This document shows, piece by piece, positions 48,804 to 58,031 of a DNA stretch of 64,000 nucleotides. The stretch's first letter is position 1; each line of letters begins with the position of its first letter. The notes below the pieces were generated by a model. The model ran no database searches. It was not told where the DNA came from and saw only the letters and a program-made list of their open reading frames with translations. This DNA is from JAANXG01 sp034520625 (GTDB taxonomy: Bacteria > Pseudomonadota > Gammaproteobacteria > Arenicellales > JAANXG01): positions 124,001-188,000 of the forward strand of contig JAXHNI010000013.1 of NCBI GenBank assembly GCA_034520625.1. The letters run 5' to 3'. The position numbers and the translations under genes were made by a program.

Positions 48804-51424
48804 TGGATCCAGGCAGCGAAACCTTCCGGGAGATGGTCGAGCAGGCCAGCGACACGGTCCTTATGCTCGACGCTGAGGGCGCCGTTGTCTATGCCAATGC
48901 CGCCGCCGAGACGCTGTTCGGGCGCCATCCCAGCGACCTGCTGGGGGAGTCGTTCGGCCACGTTGTGGCGGCCGAGCAGCCCACCGAAATCCAGATCTCC
49001 CACCCGCGGCGGGGGGCGGTTACGGCGGACATCCGCAGCACCCGGATCTTGCTGGAAGGCAAAGCCCGGGACGTGGTCTACTTGCGCGACGTGACCGAGC
49101 GCAAGCTCAACGAGCTGAAGCTGTTCGAAACATCGCGGCGGCTGCGCGAGCGCGTCAAGGAGCAGACCTGCATCAGCCGCGTCTTCGAGATTCTCCTCCC
49201 GTCCAGCGCCCCGCTGGAAGAGACGCTGCAGGCCGTCGTGGACGTGCTCCCGCCCGCCTGGGAACACCCCGACGTCGCAGCGGCGAGAATTACGCTCGGG
49301 AGCCGGGAGTACGCCAGCGAGGGTTTCCGCGAGACGCCCTGGCGACAGATCCAGCCGATCGCCGGCGGCAGCATGGGCGAGGGCGTCGTCGAAGTCGGTT
49401 ATCTCGATGAACGCCCGGAGGCCGATGAAGGACCGTTCCTAGCGGAAGAGCGCGAGCTGCTGCGGCTGGTCGCCATCAAGCTCGGCGAGGCACTCGAGCG
49501 CCGCCAATCGGAAGCGGCATTGCGCCGGACCAACCGCGCGCTGCAGGTACTGAGTGCCGGTAACACGGAGCTGCTTCGTGCCGAGGACGAAGGCGCACTG
49601 CTGGCGGCGATCTGCCGGGTATGCGTGGAATCGGGAGGATACCGGATGGCATGGGTGGGGTACGCCGAGCAGAACGCGGCAAAGACCGTCCGCCCCGCCG
49701 CGCAGGCGGGCTTTGAAGACGGATACCTGGACAGCATCTCCATCACCTGGGCGGACGAGCCGCGCGGCCGCGGCCCGGCCGGGCGGGCGATCCGGACCGG
49801 CATGAGCCAGGTGAGCCGGGACTTCGCCACCGACTCGAAGGTCGCGCCATGGCGCGATGAAGCACTCCAGCGCGGCTACCAGTCCGCAATCGCGCTGCCG
49901 CTCAAGGACTCGTCGGAAACCTTCGGGGTGCTGTCGATCTACGCCGCCGAGCCCGACGCTTTTGACAGCGAGGAGATCCGCCTGTTAAACGAGCTCAGCA
50001 GCGACCTCGCATTCGGCATCGTCACGTTGCGCGCCCGCGCCGAGTATGAGTTGGCGAAAGATAGAATCACGCATCTCGCCTATTTCGATGAGCTGACCGC
50101 GCTGCCCAATCGCAATCGGTTGATGGAAGCGCTGGCGCAGGCGGCCGGCAAGCTGGGGGCCGGGCAGCAATGCGCCCTGGTAACCCTGAACGTGGCCCGT
50201 TTCGGCGAGATCCAGGCTGGCATTGGGGTTGTCCAGGCGGACGAGCTGCTGCGGCAGATCGCTGACCGCATTCGCGGCGCCCTGCACGAGAGCGAGCTGC
50301 CGGCGCGGGTCGGCGGCGACGAGTTCGCGGTTCTGTTAAGCGAAGGCGGCGGCGACCGTGCCCGCGAATGCACGCAGCGGATCGAGCAGGCGATGGTACC
50401 GCCCTTCCAGCAGGGTGGCATACCCATCAGCGTGCAGTTGCGCGCCGGCGCGGCCGTGGCCCCGGATCATGGCCTGAGCCCCGAGGTCCTGTTGCTGCGA
50501 AGCGCAATAGCCGTGCGCCAGGCCAAGCGTACCGGAACGATATTCGAGTTGTACGGAGGCCCAACAGAGTCGGAGACGCGGCACAGGCTCGCGCTCATTA
50601 CCGAGCTGCGCGCCGCCATCGAGGCCGACCAGTTCGAGCTCCACTACCAGCCCCAGGTGGATCTGGTCGCCGGCAAGGTGACCGCGGTAGAGGCCCTGGT
50701 CCGGTGGCGGCACCCGGTGCGCGGCCTGCTGCCGCCGGGCGAGTTCATCGGTATCGCGGAGCAGACCGGGCTGATCAATCCGTTGACGTACCTGGTCCTG
50801 AACGCAGCCCTGCGTCAGTGCTCCCTGTGGGGCAAGCAGGGTTTCTACATGCCCGTGGCGATCAATATTTCGGTGAACAACTTCAATGACGTTGATTTTG
50901 ACACCCATGTCGAGGATATGCTGCGGACATGGCATGTCAGCCCGAAGCTGCTTCAACTCGAGATCACCGAGTCTGTGCTCATGCAGGAACCAAAGAAGGC
51001 GCACGATCTGCTGGTTCGGCTCACCACGAAAGGAATCAATATATCCATCGATGATTTCGGCACCGGCTTCTCGTCGCTGAGCTACGTCGCCAGCCTGCCC
51101 ATAGACGCCCTGAAGATCGACCGCTCCTTCGTGATCAGAATGCTCGAGTCTCCACGGACCCGGGGTGTGGTGGCCGCAACGATCTCGCTGGCGCGCTCCC
51201 TGGGCATCCGCGTCGTGGCCGAGGGCGTCGACGCGCGGGAGCAGGCCGACGCTCTCATGGAAATGGGCTGTACGGAATTTCAAGGGTTTCTGTTCTCGCC
51301 GCCTGTGAACGCCGATGAGTTGAGGCGCTGGGCCGAGGGCTTCTCCCTGGAGTCGTACGCGGCGACGGTGACCCATGGCCACCATGCCGGGCGGGCGCCC
51401 AGCCGGGCAAAAGGAGCAAAGTGA
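48803..51424 (+). CDS. PAS-GAF-GGDEF-EAL protein, probable c-di-GMP phosphodiesterase
   Basis: An 873-aa protein with PAS (5-105), a coiled linker, GAF-type domain (about 250-415, with VCVESGGYRMAWVGYAEQNA and FGVLSIYAAEPDAF), GGDEF (425-590) and EAL (605-850). GGDEF keeps the motif, but the metal-binding DxDxFK has become LNVARFGEIQ, so cyclase activity is doubtful. EAL is complete (HYQPQVDL, VEALVRW, EITESVLM, ISIDDFGTGFSS, LKIDRSF, VAEGVD). Start ATG 48803 overlaps the preceding TGA; a GTG three bases upstream is an alternative. With the preceding cyclase it gives the Kai module opposing c-di-GMP outputs. Confidence 0.9.
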   Translation: MDPGSETFREMVEQASDTVLMLDAEGAVVYANAAAETLFGRHPSDLLGESFGHVVAAEQPTEIQISHPRRGAVTADIRSTRILLEGKARDVVYLRDVTERKLNELKLFETSRRLRERVKEQTCISRVFEILLPSSAPLEETLQAVVDVLPPAWEHPDVAAARITLGSREYASEGFRETPWRQIQPIAGGSMGEGVVEVGYLDERPEADEGPFLAEERELLRLVAIKLGEALERRQSEAALRRTNRALQVLSAGNTELLRAEDEGALLAAICRVCVESGGYRMAWVGYAEQNAAKTVRPAAQAGFEDGYLDSISITWADEPRGRGPAGRAIRTGMSQVSRDFATDSKVAPWRDEALQRGYQSAIALPLKDSSETFGVLSIYAAEPDAFDSEEIRLLNELSSDLAFGIVTLRARAEYELAKDRITHLAYFDELTALPNRNRLMEALAQAAGKLGAGQQCALVTLNVARFGEIQAGIGVVQADELLRQIADRIRGALHESELPARVGGDEFAVLLSEGGGDRARECTQRIEQAMVPPFQQGGIPISVQLRAGAAVAPDHGLSPEVLLLRSAIAVRQAKRTGTIFELYGGPTESETRHRLALITELRAAIEADQFELHYQPQVDLVAGKVTAVEALVRWRHPVRGLLPPGEFIGIAEQTGLINPLTYLVLNAALRQCSLWGKQGFYMPVAINISVNNFNDVDFDTHVEDMLRTWHVSPKLLQLEITESVLMQEPKKAHDLLVRLTTKGINISIDDFGTGFSSLSYVASLPIDALKIDRSFVIRMLESPRTRGVVAATISLARSLGIRVVAEGVDAREQADALMEMGCTEFQGFLFSPPVNADELRRWAEGFSLESYAATVTHGHHAGRAPSRAKGAK

Positions 51425-51589
51425 CAATCGAAAGCAACCTCGTCATGGAACGGAACCTTTCATGCAGTTTTATTGAGGTTGCCGGATCGCCGGGTTCTTG
51501 GCCATCATAGTGACCATGTCTGACAAAGTTGTCGAACTACCGTGGAACTTCGCCGGGATTGAGCCGGCCCCAGGCGGCCGCGGATAGCC

Positions 51590-51934
51590 ATGCACTCCGT
51601 CACACCAAGCATGCTGGCTTACGTCGGCGCTGCACTGGCCGAGATCGCGGGGTGCTTCGCCTTCTGGGCCTGGCTGCGGCTCGACGCCAGCCCGTGGTGG
51701 CTGCTGCCCGGTATGCTGAGCCTGGCCCTGTTCGCGTTCCTGCTCACACTGGTGGACGTCGACTTCGCCGGGCGGGCGTACGCCGCCTACGGCGGCATCT
51801 ATATTGCGGCCTCGCTGAGCTGGCTGTGGGCCGTTGAAGGCCGTATGCCGGACCGGTGGGACGTCCTCGGAGCGACTGTCTGCCTGCTCGGCGCGGGAAT
51901 TATCCTGCTCGGGCCGCGGGAGACTGTGCACTGA
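51590..51934 (+). CDS. YnfA/UPF0060-family small membrane protein
   Basis: A 114-aa protein with four predicted membrane helices and family motifs: AALAEIAGCFAFWAWLRLDA, LVDVDFAGRAYAAYGGIYI, DVLGATVCLLGAGIILLGP. The family resembles small multidrug-resistance-type transporters; the substrate is unknown. It stands alone, 165 bases after the EAL gene. That gap holds no recognisable gene. Confidence 0.9.
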   Translation: MHSVTPSMLAYVGAALAEIAGCFAFWAWLRLDASPWWLLPGMLSLALFAFLLTLVDVDFAGRAYAAYGGIYIAASLSWLWAVEGRMPDRWDVLGATVCLLGAGIILLGPRETVH

Positions 51935-51959
51935 GCCCGGATCGTTCAGCAGTTCGGTG

Positions 51960-52064
51960 ATCCTCGGAGAAAGCAGCTTTGCCCATTCCTTACACATACT
52001 CGTTGATACGCCCGATGGCTTGAAGAATATGCCCGAGGTAGTCAGCCAAGCGCGGCGCATCCGA
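51960..52064 (-). pseudogene. HepT-like (DUF86) toxin fragment
   Basis: On the minus strand: RLADYLGHILQAIGRINEYV, a TAA stop, then GMGKAAFSED. This matches the N-terminal helices of HepT RNase toxins of the MNT/HepT system. It has a nonsense codon and no RX4HXY active-site part, so it is dead. No MNT antitoxin is seen. The surroundings, 51935-52251, contain nothing else. Confidence 0.65.
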
Positions 52065-52251
52065 GTTGATGATGTTTCATCCCATATCGCTGTGCAGGAT
52101 CCTCTGCACCAAGATATACGCAGGAGCACAAGACGATGAACATGGCGATATGAACCGTACCTCGCTGTCGGCGAACACTCCGGCACGGAGCACACAAAAC
52201 AACCAATAAGGCCACCGCGCCCGCGGAAACCGTCGGATCTAAAAGCGGAAA

Positions 52252-52475
52252 TGGTGGGCCGTGAAGGGCTCGAACCTTCGACCCGCTGATTAAGAGTCAC
52301 GCTCGCAAACCGACTATAGTTCTTTTTATTCTACAACGTACGAGTTGTCATTCCCCCGCTCTCCTTCCCGATTATACCGAGATAAGCCCCTGATTTTTCT
52401 ACTCACCGGTTCGCAAAGTGGGGGGATGTAGACCCATGAAGTACGGAAGCACTCAGGCACCACAGTCCATAACCA
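52252..52475 (-). repeat. tRNA-Lys 3'-half fragment C with shared flank
   Basis: 52252-52298 is an unmutated-looking 3' half of tRNA-Lys(CUU), ending GGCCCACCA. The next 175 bases match fragment A, including the outer gtacggaag and actcagg block, and fragment B up to the gtgggggatg block. It lies just before an IS91-type transposase fragment. Confidence 0.82.
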
Positions 52476-52495
52476 TGCAGAGGTATGTTGGATCA

Positions 52496-52811
52496 TCCGT
52501 GTACCAGGTGAGAATAGGACTACTCCGGCGGATCGAAAAAGCAGCGAGCAGGGAGTACGCGCAGGATGGATTCAGGGCCGGCCAGGCAGGCCGAGACAGG
52601 GCAGCTCACGTGGCACTGCGAGAGTCGCCGCCCAGAACGCACGCTGCTTTACCAGCTCGTCGCCGAGCACTATCCCCGATTCCTCGCGCTGTTAGCCGAT
52701 CAAGGCCGTTCGTTGCCGGAATACGCGCAGCGCGAGTTCGACGATATCCTCAAGTGCGGCATCCTGGAACACGGCTTCCTGCGGGTCCGATGCCAGGATT
52801 GCCACAATTAG
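52496..52811 (+). mobile_element. IS91-type transposase, N-terminal fragment
   Basis: Same leader as 31650-31760 (caggtgagaat, gagcagggagtacgcgcagg), then RPERTLLYQLVAEHYPRFLA, LLADQGRSLPEYAQREFDDI and HGFLRVRCQDCHN before a stop. This is the zinc-finger part of the transposase only. Confidence 0.8.
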
Positions 52812-52844
52812 CGGCTGGTAGCATTCAGCTGGTCGCTCGTGCGC

Positions 52845-52987
52845 ATCCCTGCGCCCGCGACATTGTGCCGCCCGAGCACACGGCGCCAGGCGCGGAGATG
52901 GAGATCGGCCCGCTCGGCGAACGCCGCAAGGTGCGCGTGCTGGCCGAGCCCGCCTACGATCCTGCGTCGGCGTGGATGCGGTTGTGA
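52845..52987 (+). pseudogene. GcvT/dimethylglycine dehydrogenase-type C-terminal fragment
   Basis: Ends with MEIGPLGERRKVRVLAEPAY and DPASAWMRL, the C-terminal barrel of aminomethyltransferase-fold proteins. No N-terminal part is present; it is joined to the transposase fragment upstream. It ends 72 bases before the convergent CoA-transferase stop. Confidence 0.65.
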
Positions 52988-53059
52988 GCACCCTCACTTG
53001 CGATTCGACTTGATCTTCGCGCCGGCCGCAGCCCCGCCCAATCCGGCCACCCGGGCGCT

Positions 53060-55528
53060 TCACTCGGGCAGATACCTTTCCGACCACCGGCCGGCAACCA
53101 CGCCGAGCGCCGACAGCCTTTGCACCGCATCGTCATCGAAGCCCAGCCGCTTGAGCACCCGTTCCGTGTGCTCGCCGTATTTCGGCGCCGGATCGGGAAT
53201 GACAATCGTCCCTTTGGCCGGGCGAACCGCGTTCGGTGCGACAAGGTCGACCCAACGTCCCATCGCGTGACGATCGTGACGGATGGCCCGATAGGTCGCC
53301 CGCTTGATATCGACATCGCCGTCGCTTTCCAACTGCAGGGAATCGTCACGGGTCCGGTGCAGGGAGCCCAGCGGCATGATCGCGCTTGATCCATTGTTCA
53401 GAAGCAGTGCCCAGTCGGAAACCGGCCGTTGGCGAAATCTCGTCGCCAGCCGGTCGTGCAGCTCGTCTTCATGACAATCTGCAAGATCCGCGAGGTCTTC
53501 GACCCGCGCCAGCGCCTCGTGCCGATCGGTCGGCGCGGCGAAAAACATCCATCCGTCCGAGGCCTCATAGCAGTGGTAGAACGGTTCCGTTCCCTTGACG
53601 GCGCGTCCGGACGGCTCGTCGAACGGCGGACGACCCGGATAATCGTACATGAACTGAGCCTGAATGATATTGCCCGCGGCGGCCAGAGACGCTCGGGCAA
53701 TGTCGCCGCCTCCGGACCGTTGACGCCGGAGCAGCGCCGCGCCCAGGGCGATGCATGCGCAAAATCCCGTCAAGACGTCGATGGTTCCGAAATGGGCGTG
53801 TTCTTCGGGTGTCTCCATGCCGCCACCGAATCGGAGCATGACGCCTGTTGCCGCCTGGGCGACATCGTCATAGCCGAGGTGATCCGATTTCGGCCCCCGC
53901 AACGGCCCGCCGAACGCATCGAGCTGAACCAGAATCTTGGACGGCCAGCGCAATTTCATTCGTTCGGGCGACAGGCCCAAACCGTCACGTTGTTCGTCTG
54001 TGCCGTTCATGGTGATGACATCGGTCTCATCGATCAGGCGTTCCAGGATCGCCCGCCCTTCATCGCGCGACAGATCGATCAGAACGCTCTCCTTCCCTCG
54101 CTGGGCCTGAAGGCCGAATACGATCGTATTCCAAGGGTCGACCGTCGGTTCGACCGGCTGAACGTGGGTCACCCGAGCGCCGAAACGCGCGAGGGTCGAG
54201 CCGATCGTCGGTCCGGCGATGACATTGGTAAGATCGAGTACCTTGAGGCCGCCGAGCCAGGGTCCGCCGTCATCCGATCGGCCGGTTCGGGGCGGTTCAG
54301 CAAGGATCGAATCGAGATCGGCGGGGGCACATGCGGCTTTCTCGGTCGCGCGCTCGCCGTCCGATGCCAGCCACGCAACATTTCCCACCTGATGCATCGT
54401 GCCGCGGTACGGATCTTCAACCCGCAGAATCAATCCGGACGCAAGCGCGTGTTCATCGTGCAGCCATTCGGCCGTCGAACGTTGCGCCGTCGCCGGCGCC
54501 TTCGCCGCGCCGAACAAGGCCTCCCACTCGTGCGCCGGCCGTTCGAGGAACGCACGCTTCATGGCGGCCGCGATGCGCTCACGATCGCGGGCGCCGACCG
54601 GATAGTTCCTCAGGCTCCACTCGTCGGGCCAGTCCTCCGTGTTGAGGTAGGCGGAAAAATCGGGCAGGGTCTCGAGAAGGCCGTCCAGTCCCAGTGTCCG
54701 AAGTACCCGGCGGGGATGCGACGCAACCGAGCCGGCGACGACGTAGAAGCCGCGCCCATCGGCACACGTGTAGGTCCGGTAGAACGGGTCGAGAAACTCC
54801 GAAAGCTCGTCGAAACTCAGATTCATCGGCAGCCCTTCGGCAGCGCGCTGGTCGAGCTCGAGCTCGCGCGGCGACTTGTAGCGCTCCGGATAGTCCTCAA
54901 CCCGTTCGCAGTTGTAGACAAGGCCCTCAAACAATGCCGACGCCAGAGGTACTTCGATGTGATCGCCGCCGCACCGGCCGCGCACGCCAAGCGCGAACAG
55001 CGCCGACATGGCGCCGAACGACGCGGCGTACGCCGAAGCAAGGGTCAGCGGCGTGAATGACGGATTCACGCCCATGAGGCGGCGGTTCAACCCCATGTCG
55101 GTAAACTGACCGGTACGCGCCGCGATCACGGCTTCCCATGCGGCAATACCCCTGAGCTCGTCGTCCGTCGACGCGAAGCCGGGAAGCGAAACATAGACCA
55201 GTTGGTCGTTGAGGGCGCAGAGATCGCCCGGTCCAAGACCAAGCCGATCCATAACGCCGGGACGGAAATTCTCGATCAGCACGTCCGCGCGGCGAATCAG
55301 GTCGACGGTTCTCTCTCTTTCACGTTCGTCCTTCAGATCGAGCGTGACGTGCCGTTTGCCGCGCGACAGCATGTCGAATGACGCGTCAGCGAAACGCGGG
55401 CCACCGGGCGGATCGACACGAATGACCTCAGCGCCGAGATCGGCCAGTATCATCCCGACCATGGGTCCCGCGAGATAATGCGCGAAGTCGATGACCCGAA
55501 TGCCGGAAAGTGCGCGTTGCGTTTCCAT
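53060..55528 (-). CDS. Fused two-domain CaiB/BaiF (class III) CoA-transferase
   Basis: An 822-aa cytoplasmic protein made of two class III CoA-transferase halves. The first (about 1-390) has VIDFAHYLAGPMVGMILADL, GAEVIRVDPPGG and ENFRPGVMDRLGL. The second (about 415-815) has KVLDLTNVIAGPTIGSTLAR, FGARVTHVQPVE and RFGGGMETPEE. Single-domain members are about 400 aa and dimerise as interlocked rings, so this is a natural tandem form; one half may be inactive. ATG 55528 follows AGGAG. There are no operon partners. Acyl-CoA substrate unknown. Confidence 0.88.
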   Translation of the reverse strand: METQRALSGIRVIDFAHYLAGPMVGMILADLGAEVIRVDPPGGPRFADASFDMLSRGKRHVTLDLKDERERERTVDLIRRADVLIENFRPGVMDRLGLGPGDLCALNDQLVYVSLPGFASTDDELRGIAAWEAVIAARTGQFTDMGLNRRLMGVNPSFTPLTLASAYAASFGAMSALFALGVRGRCGGDHIEVPLASALFEGLVYNCERVEDYPERYKSPRELELDQRAAEGLPMNLSFDELSEFLDPFYRTYTCADGRGFYVVAGSVASHPRRVLRTLGLDGLLETLPDFSAYLNTEDWPDEWSLRNYPVGARDRERIAAAMKRAFLERPAHEWEALFGAAKAPATAQRSTAEWLHDEHALASGLILRVEDPYRGTMHQVGNVAWLASDGERATEKAACAPADLDSILAEPPRTGRSDDGGPWLGGLKVLDLTNVIAGPTIGSTLARFGARVTHVQPVEPTVDPWNTIVFGLQAQRGKESVLIDLSRDEGRAILERLIDETDVITMNGTDEQRDGLGLSPERMKLRWPSKILVQLDAFGGPLRGPKSDHLGYDDVAQAATGVMLRFGGGMETPEEHAHFGTIDVLTGFCACIALGAALLRRQRSGGGDIARASLAAAGNIIQAQFMYDYPGRPPFDEPSGRAVKGTEPFYHCYEASDGWMFFAAPTDRHEALARVEDLADLADCHEDELHDRLATRFRQRPVSDWALLLNNGSSAIMPLGSLHRTRDDSLQLESDGDVDIKRATYRAIRHDRHAMGRWVDLVAPNAVRPAKGTIVIPDPAPKYGEHTERVLKRLGFDDDAVQRLSALGVVAGRWSERYLPE

Positions 55529-55795
55529 TTTGAGACTCCTGGCCAACCGACTCAGTCGACGCCGATATATCGGTTCCGGACACGCTTTTGGTTATCATGC
55601 CGTTCGCAAGCATAACCGGTACAATTGTTTGCAATAACAATGAGCCGGCCAGAACACAGAACCGTCTCCGAGACGTCCACCACTAAAAGGTTCCAAGGCG
55701 CCCCTACTACAGCTTCGGTGCACTCAGGGCTCAAGTATCAGGCATTTGACGCTGTCGCTGCAAAATACCGCGGGGATTGCCGGCTCGCGGGTGCA

Positions 55796-56965
55796 TCAAC
55801 CCGCCAATGACTCGCGGCGCGGTCCACCGGCTCCCGGCCGTGCCAGAGCGGAGTCGATACCCGCCGCCAGCGCCGCCGCCCGGTGGATGTCGTTATCCAT
55901 CACCAGCACGTGGCCCATCTTTCGGCCGGGTTCCGCCCGGCTCTTGCCATATAGATGCAGGCGCGCTTCCGGCAAGGCCATCACGCCCCCGAAGTCAGGG
56001 GCACCGCCGCGCCAAAAGTCGCCGAGCAGGTTCAACATCACGGCCGGACGAAGCAGCGCCGGGTTCCCGAGCGGCAGCCCGCATATGGCTCTGATGTGCT
56101 GCTCGAACTGCGATGTGGCGCAGGCGCCGAAACTGTAGTGCCCGCTGTTGTGGGTGCGGGGTGCAATCTCGTTGACCAGCAGGCCGCCGTCGCGGGTCAC
56201 GAACAACTCGACCGCCATCATCCCGACGTGGCCCAGTGCGGCGGCGATACGCGCCCCCAGTTCACGGGCCCGGACGTCGAGCTCTGCCGGGATTCCGGCG
56301 GGCACCCGGCTGGTGTGCAGGACATGCCGATGATGTTCGTTCTCGGCAGTGGGATGGAACTCGATCCGGCCATCCGTTCCCCGGGCGAGCAGCACTGAGA
56401 TTTCCATAGCGAAGTCGACGCGGGCTTCGATAACGGCCGGCGCCTTCGCCAGCGCTTCCCAACCATGGGTCAGCTCCCTCGGGCCGGAGACGCTGACCTG
56501 GCCTTTGCCGTCGTAGCCGGACCGCCGGGTCTTGAGCACGGCCGGAAACCCGACGCGGCGGCTCCCGGCGCGCAGGCTGCCAGCGTCTTGGACCGGTGCG
56601 AACGCCGTTTGCGGCAAATCATGCTCCTTCAGGAAGTGACGCTGCGAAAGCCGGTCCTGGATACGGCGCAACACACGGGACGAGGGGCGAACCAGGGTAA
56701 AGGTCTCCAGATGCTCGAGGACATCGGCCGGCACGTGCTCGGTATCAACGGTCACGACGGCGCATTGGCGCGCCAGCCGGGCAGCGGCGGCCGCGTCGTC
56801 CAGCCTCCCCTCGACGTGGCAATCCGCCACCTGCGCACCGGGACCGTCGGCATCCGGGTCCAGCACGGCGATACGATAGCCCATGCGGCGGGCCTCCAGC
56901 GCCATCATGCGGGCAAGCTGGCCGCCGCCCATGAAACCGATCATGCAGCCGGGCTCGATCCTCAT
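55796..56965 (-). CDS. purK: N5-carboxyaminoimidazole ribonucleotide synthase
   Basis: A 389-aa ATP-grasp enzyme of purine synthesis. It converts AIR, ATP and bicarbonate to N5-CAIR. Family features: IGFMGGGQLARMMALEARRM at the N-terminus, FPAVLKTRRSGYDGKGQ, NEIAPRTHNSGHYSFGAC, QFEQHIRAICGLPLG. The start overlaps the purE stop (TAATG). It is the last gene of the dabB-dabA-orf-purE-purK chain, which is notable because its substrate is bicarbonate. Confidence 0.95.
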   Translation of the reverse strand: MRIEPGCMIGFMGGGQLARMMALEARRMGYRIAVLDPDADGPGAQVADCHVEGRLDDAAAAARLARQCAVVTVDTEHVPADVLEHLETFTLVRPSSRVLRRIQDRLSQRHFLKEHDLPQTAFAPVQDAGSLRAGSRRVGFPAVLKTRRSGYDGKGQVSVSGPRELTHGWEALAKAPAVIEARVDFAMEISVLLARGTDGRIEFHPTAENEHHRHVLHTSRVPAGIPAELDVRARELGARIAAALGHVGMMAVELFVTRDGGLLVNEIAPRTHNSGHYSFGACATSQFEQHIRAICGLPLGNPALLRPAVMLNLLGDFWRGGAPDFGGVMALPEARLHLYGKSRAEPGRKMGHVLVMDNDIHRAAALAAGIDSALARPGAGGPRRESLAG

Positions 56966-57459
56966 TACAACACCTCCGCCAGCACAGCGCTGGTCTGACG
57001 TTGTCGATACGCCGCCAGGCGCTCGTCGATCGCGGGGTCCCCCAGTGCGAGAATCGAAGCGGCCAGCAGCGCCGCGTTGACCGCGCCCGCTTCCCCGATC
57101 GCCAGGCTTCCGACCGGCACCCCGCGCGGCATCTGAACGATTGACAGCAGCGAATCCAGGCCGCGCAGCGTCCTGGACTGCACCGGCACGCCGAGCACCG
57201 GCAGGCGGGTCTTCGATGCCGCCATCCCCGGAAGGTGCGCCGCGCCCCCCGCCCCGGCGATGAGAACCTCGACGCCCCTGTCCTTCAGGCCCGCAACGTA
57301 CTCGAACAGCAGGTCGGGCGTACGATGCGCGGAGACCACTCTGCGCTCGAAAGGGATCTCCAGCGAGGCGAGCGTGTCGGCGACATGGCGCATGGTGCGC
57401 CAGTCGCTCTTGCTGCCCATAATGACCGCGACTCTCGCGGATGAAATACGCACGCTCAT
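56965..57459 (-). CDS. purE: N5-CAIR mutase
   Basis: A 164-aa class I PurE: VAVIMGSKSDWRTMRHVADT, RVVSAHRTPDLLFEYV, IAGAGGAAHLPGMAAS, IVQMPRGVPVGSLAIG. It rearranges N5-CAIR to CAIR. ATG 57459 has GGAGGTGG upstream and overlaps the stop of the preceding gene (ATGA). Confidence 0.95.
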   Translation of the reverse strand: MSVRISSARVAVIMGSKSDWRTMRHVADTLASLEIPFERRVVSAHRTPDLLFEYVAGLKDRGVEVLIAGAGGAAHLPGMAASKTRLPVLGVPVQSRTLRGLDSLLSIVQMPRGVPVGSLAIGEAGAVNAALLAASILALGDPAIDERLAAYRQRQTSAVLAEVL

Positions 57460-58031
57460 TCGTCCACCTCCGGAAGTGTCAGGGTGCCGTCGGGCTTCCG
57501 GGTCAGCCAGGCGTCGCCGATGGCATCCGGAAAGGCCGCGCGCAGGTCGCGCAAGGCCACGTTGGGCGATCCGCCCGCGACTTCGTTGGCGAAAACCGGG
57601 AGGAAACATCCCGCCCCGCCGCTTGCACGGGCCGCCGGCAGGAAGCTTTCCAGCACCACGCGGAGCCGCGCCGCACCGTCAACTGCCGAGTGCAGGCCAT
57701 CGCCGTCGAGCTCGCACAGCATCCATACACCCGATTGCCCGAACGAGGCCCGGATGCCGATGCCGGGCCGGCCCGCGCCGCGTACCGGCAACGCGGGAAG
57801 TCCGGCATCCAGCTCCGGTCGCAGCCATGTGCCGAGCAGCTCGTCCGGCCCGCAGCCTCGGTTGAAGCGGGCAAGGTAACCGAGCAGGCGGCCGGCGGCG
57901 CTCATCGCCGGCTCGAGATGCTCGCGGCTGCGGGTCAGCAGCAAAGCGCTTCCGGCCCTCCGGGGCGGCCGTACCCCGCTCCGGAGCCCTGCGGCCTCAC
58001 GCGCCCCCTGTGCAATCCGGTCTGCCGTCAT
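57456..58031 (-). CDS. Unknown protein between dabA and purE
   Basis: A 191-aa protein, no signal peptide, no membrane helix, Gly/Ala/Arg-rich. Recognisable only as a globular alpha/beta sequence (GQSGVWMLCELDGDGLHSAV, RLRVVLESFLPAARAS). ATG 58031 overlaps the dabA stop and its own stop overlaps purE, so it is translationally locked between carbon uptake and purine genes. I do not recognise the family. Confidence 0.7.
   Translation of the reverse strand: MTADRIAQGAREAAGLRSGVRPPRRAGSALLLTRSREHLEPAMSAAGRLLGYLARFNRGCGPDELLGTWLRPELDAGLPALPVRGAGRPGIGIRASFGQSGVWMLCELDGDGLHSAVDGAARLRVVLESFLPAARASGGAGCFLPVFANEVAGGSPNVALRDLRAAFPDAIGDAWLTRKPDGTLTLPEVDE

Noticed and set aside
45264..52298. Functional tRNA-Lys genes
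   Set aside because: Only the 3' half is present at each site; the D arm and 5' acceptor strand are absent, so no complete tRNA can form.
53429..55060. Long plus-strand reading frame (543 codons) opposite the CoA-transferase
   Set aside because: Antisense frame of a GC-rich gene with clear CaiB/BaiF motifs on the other strand.
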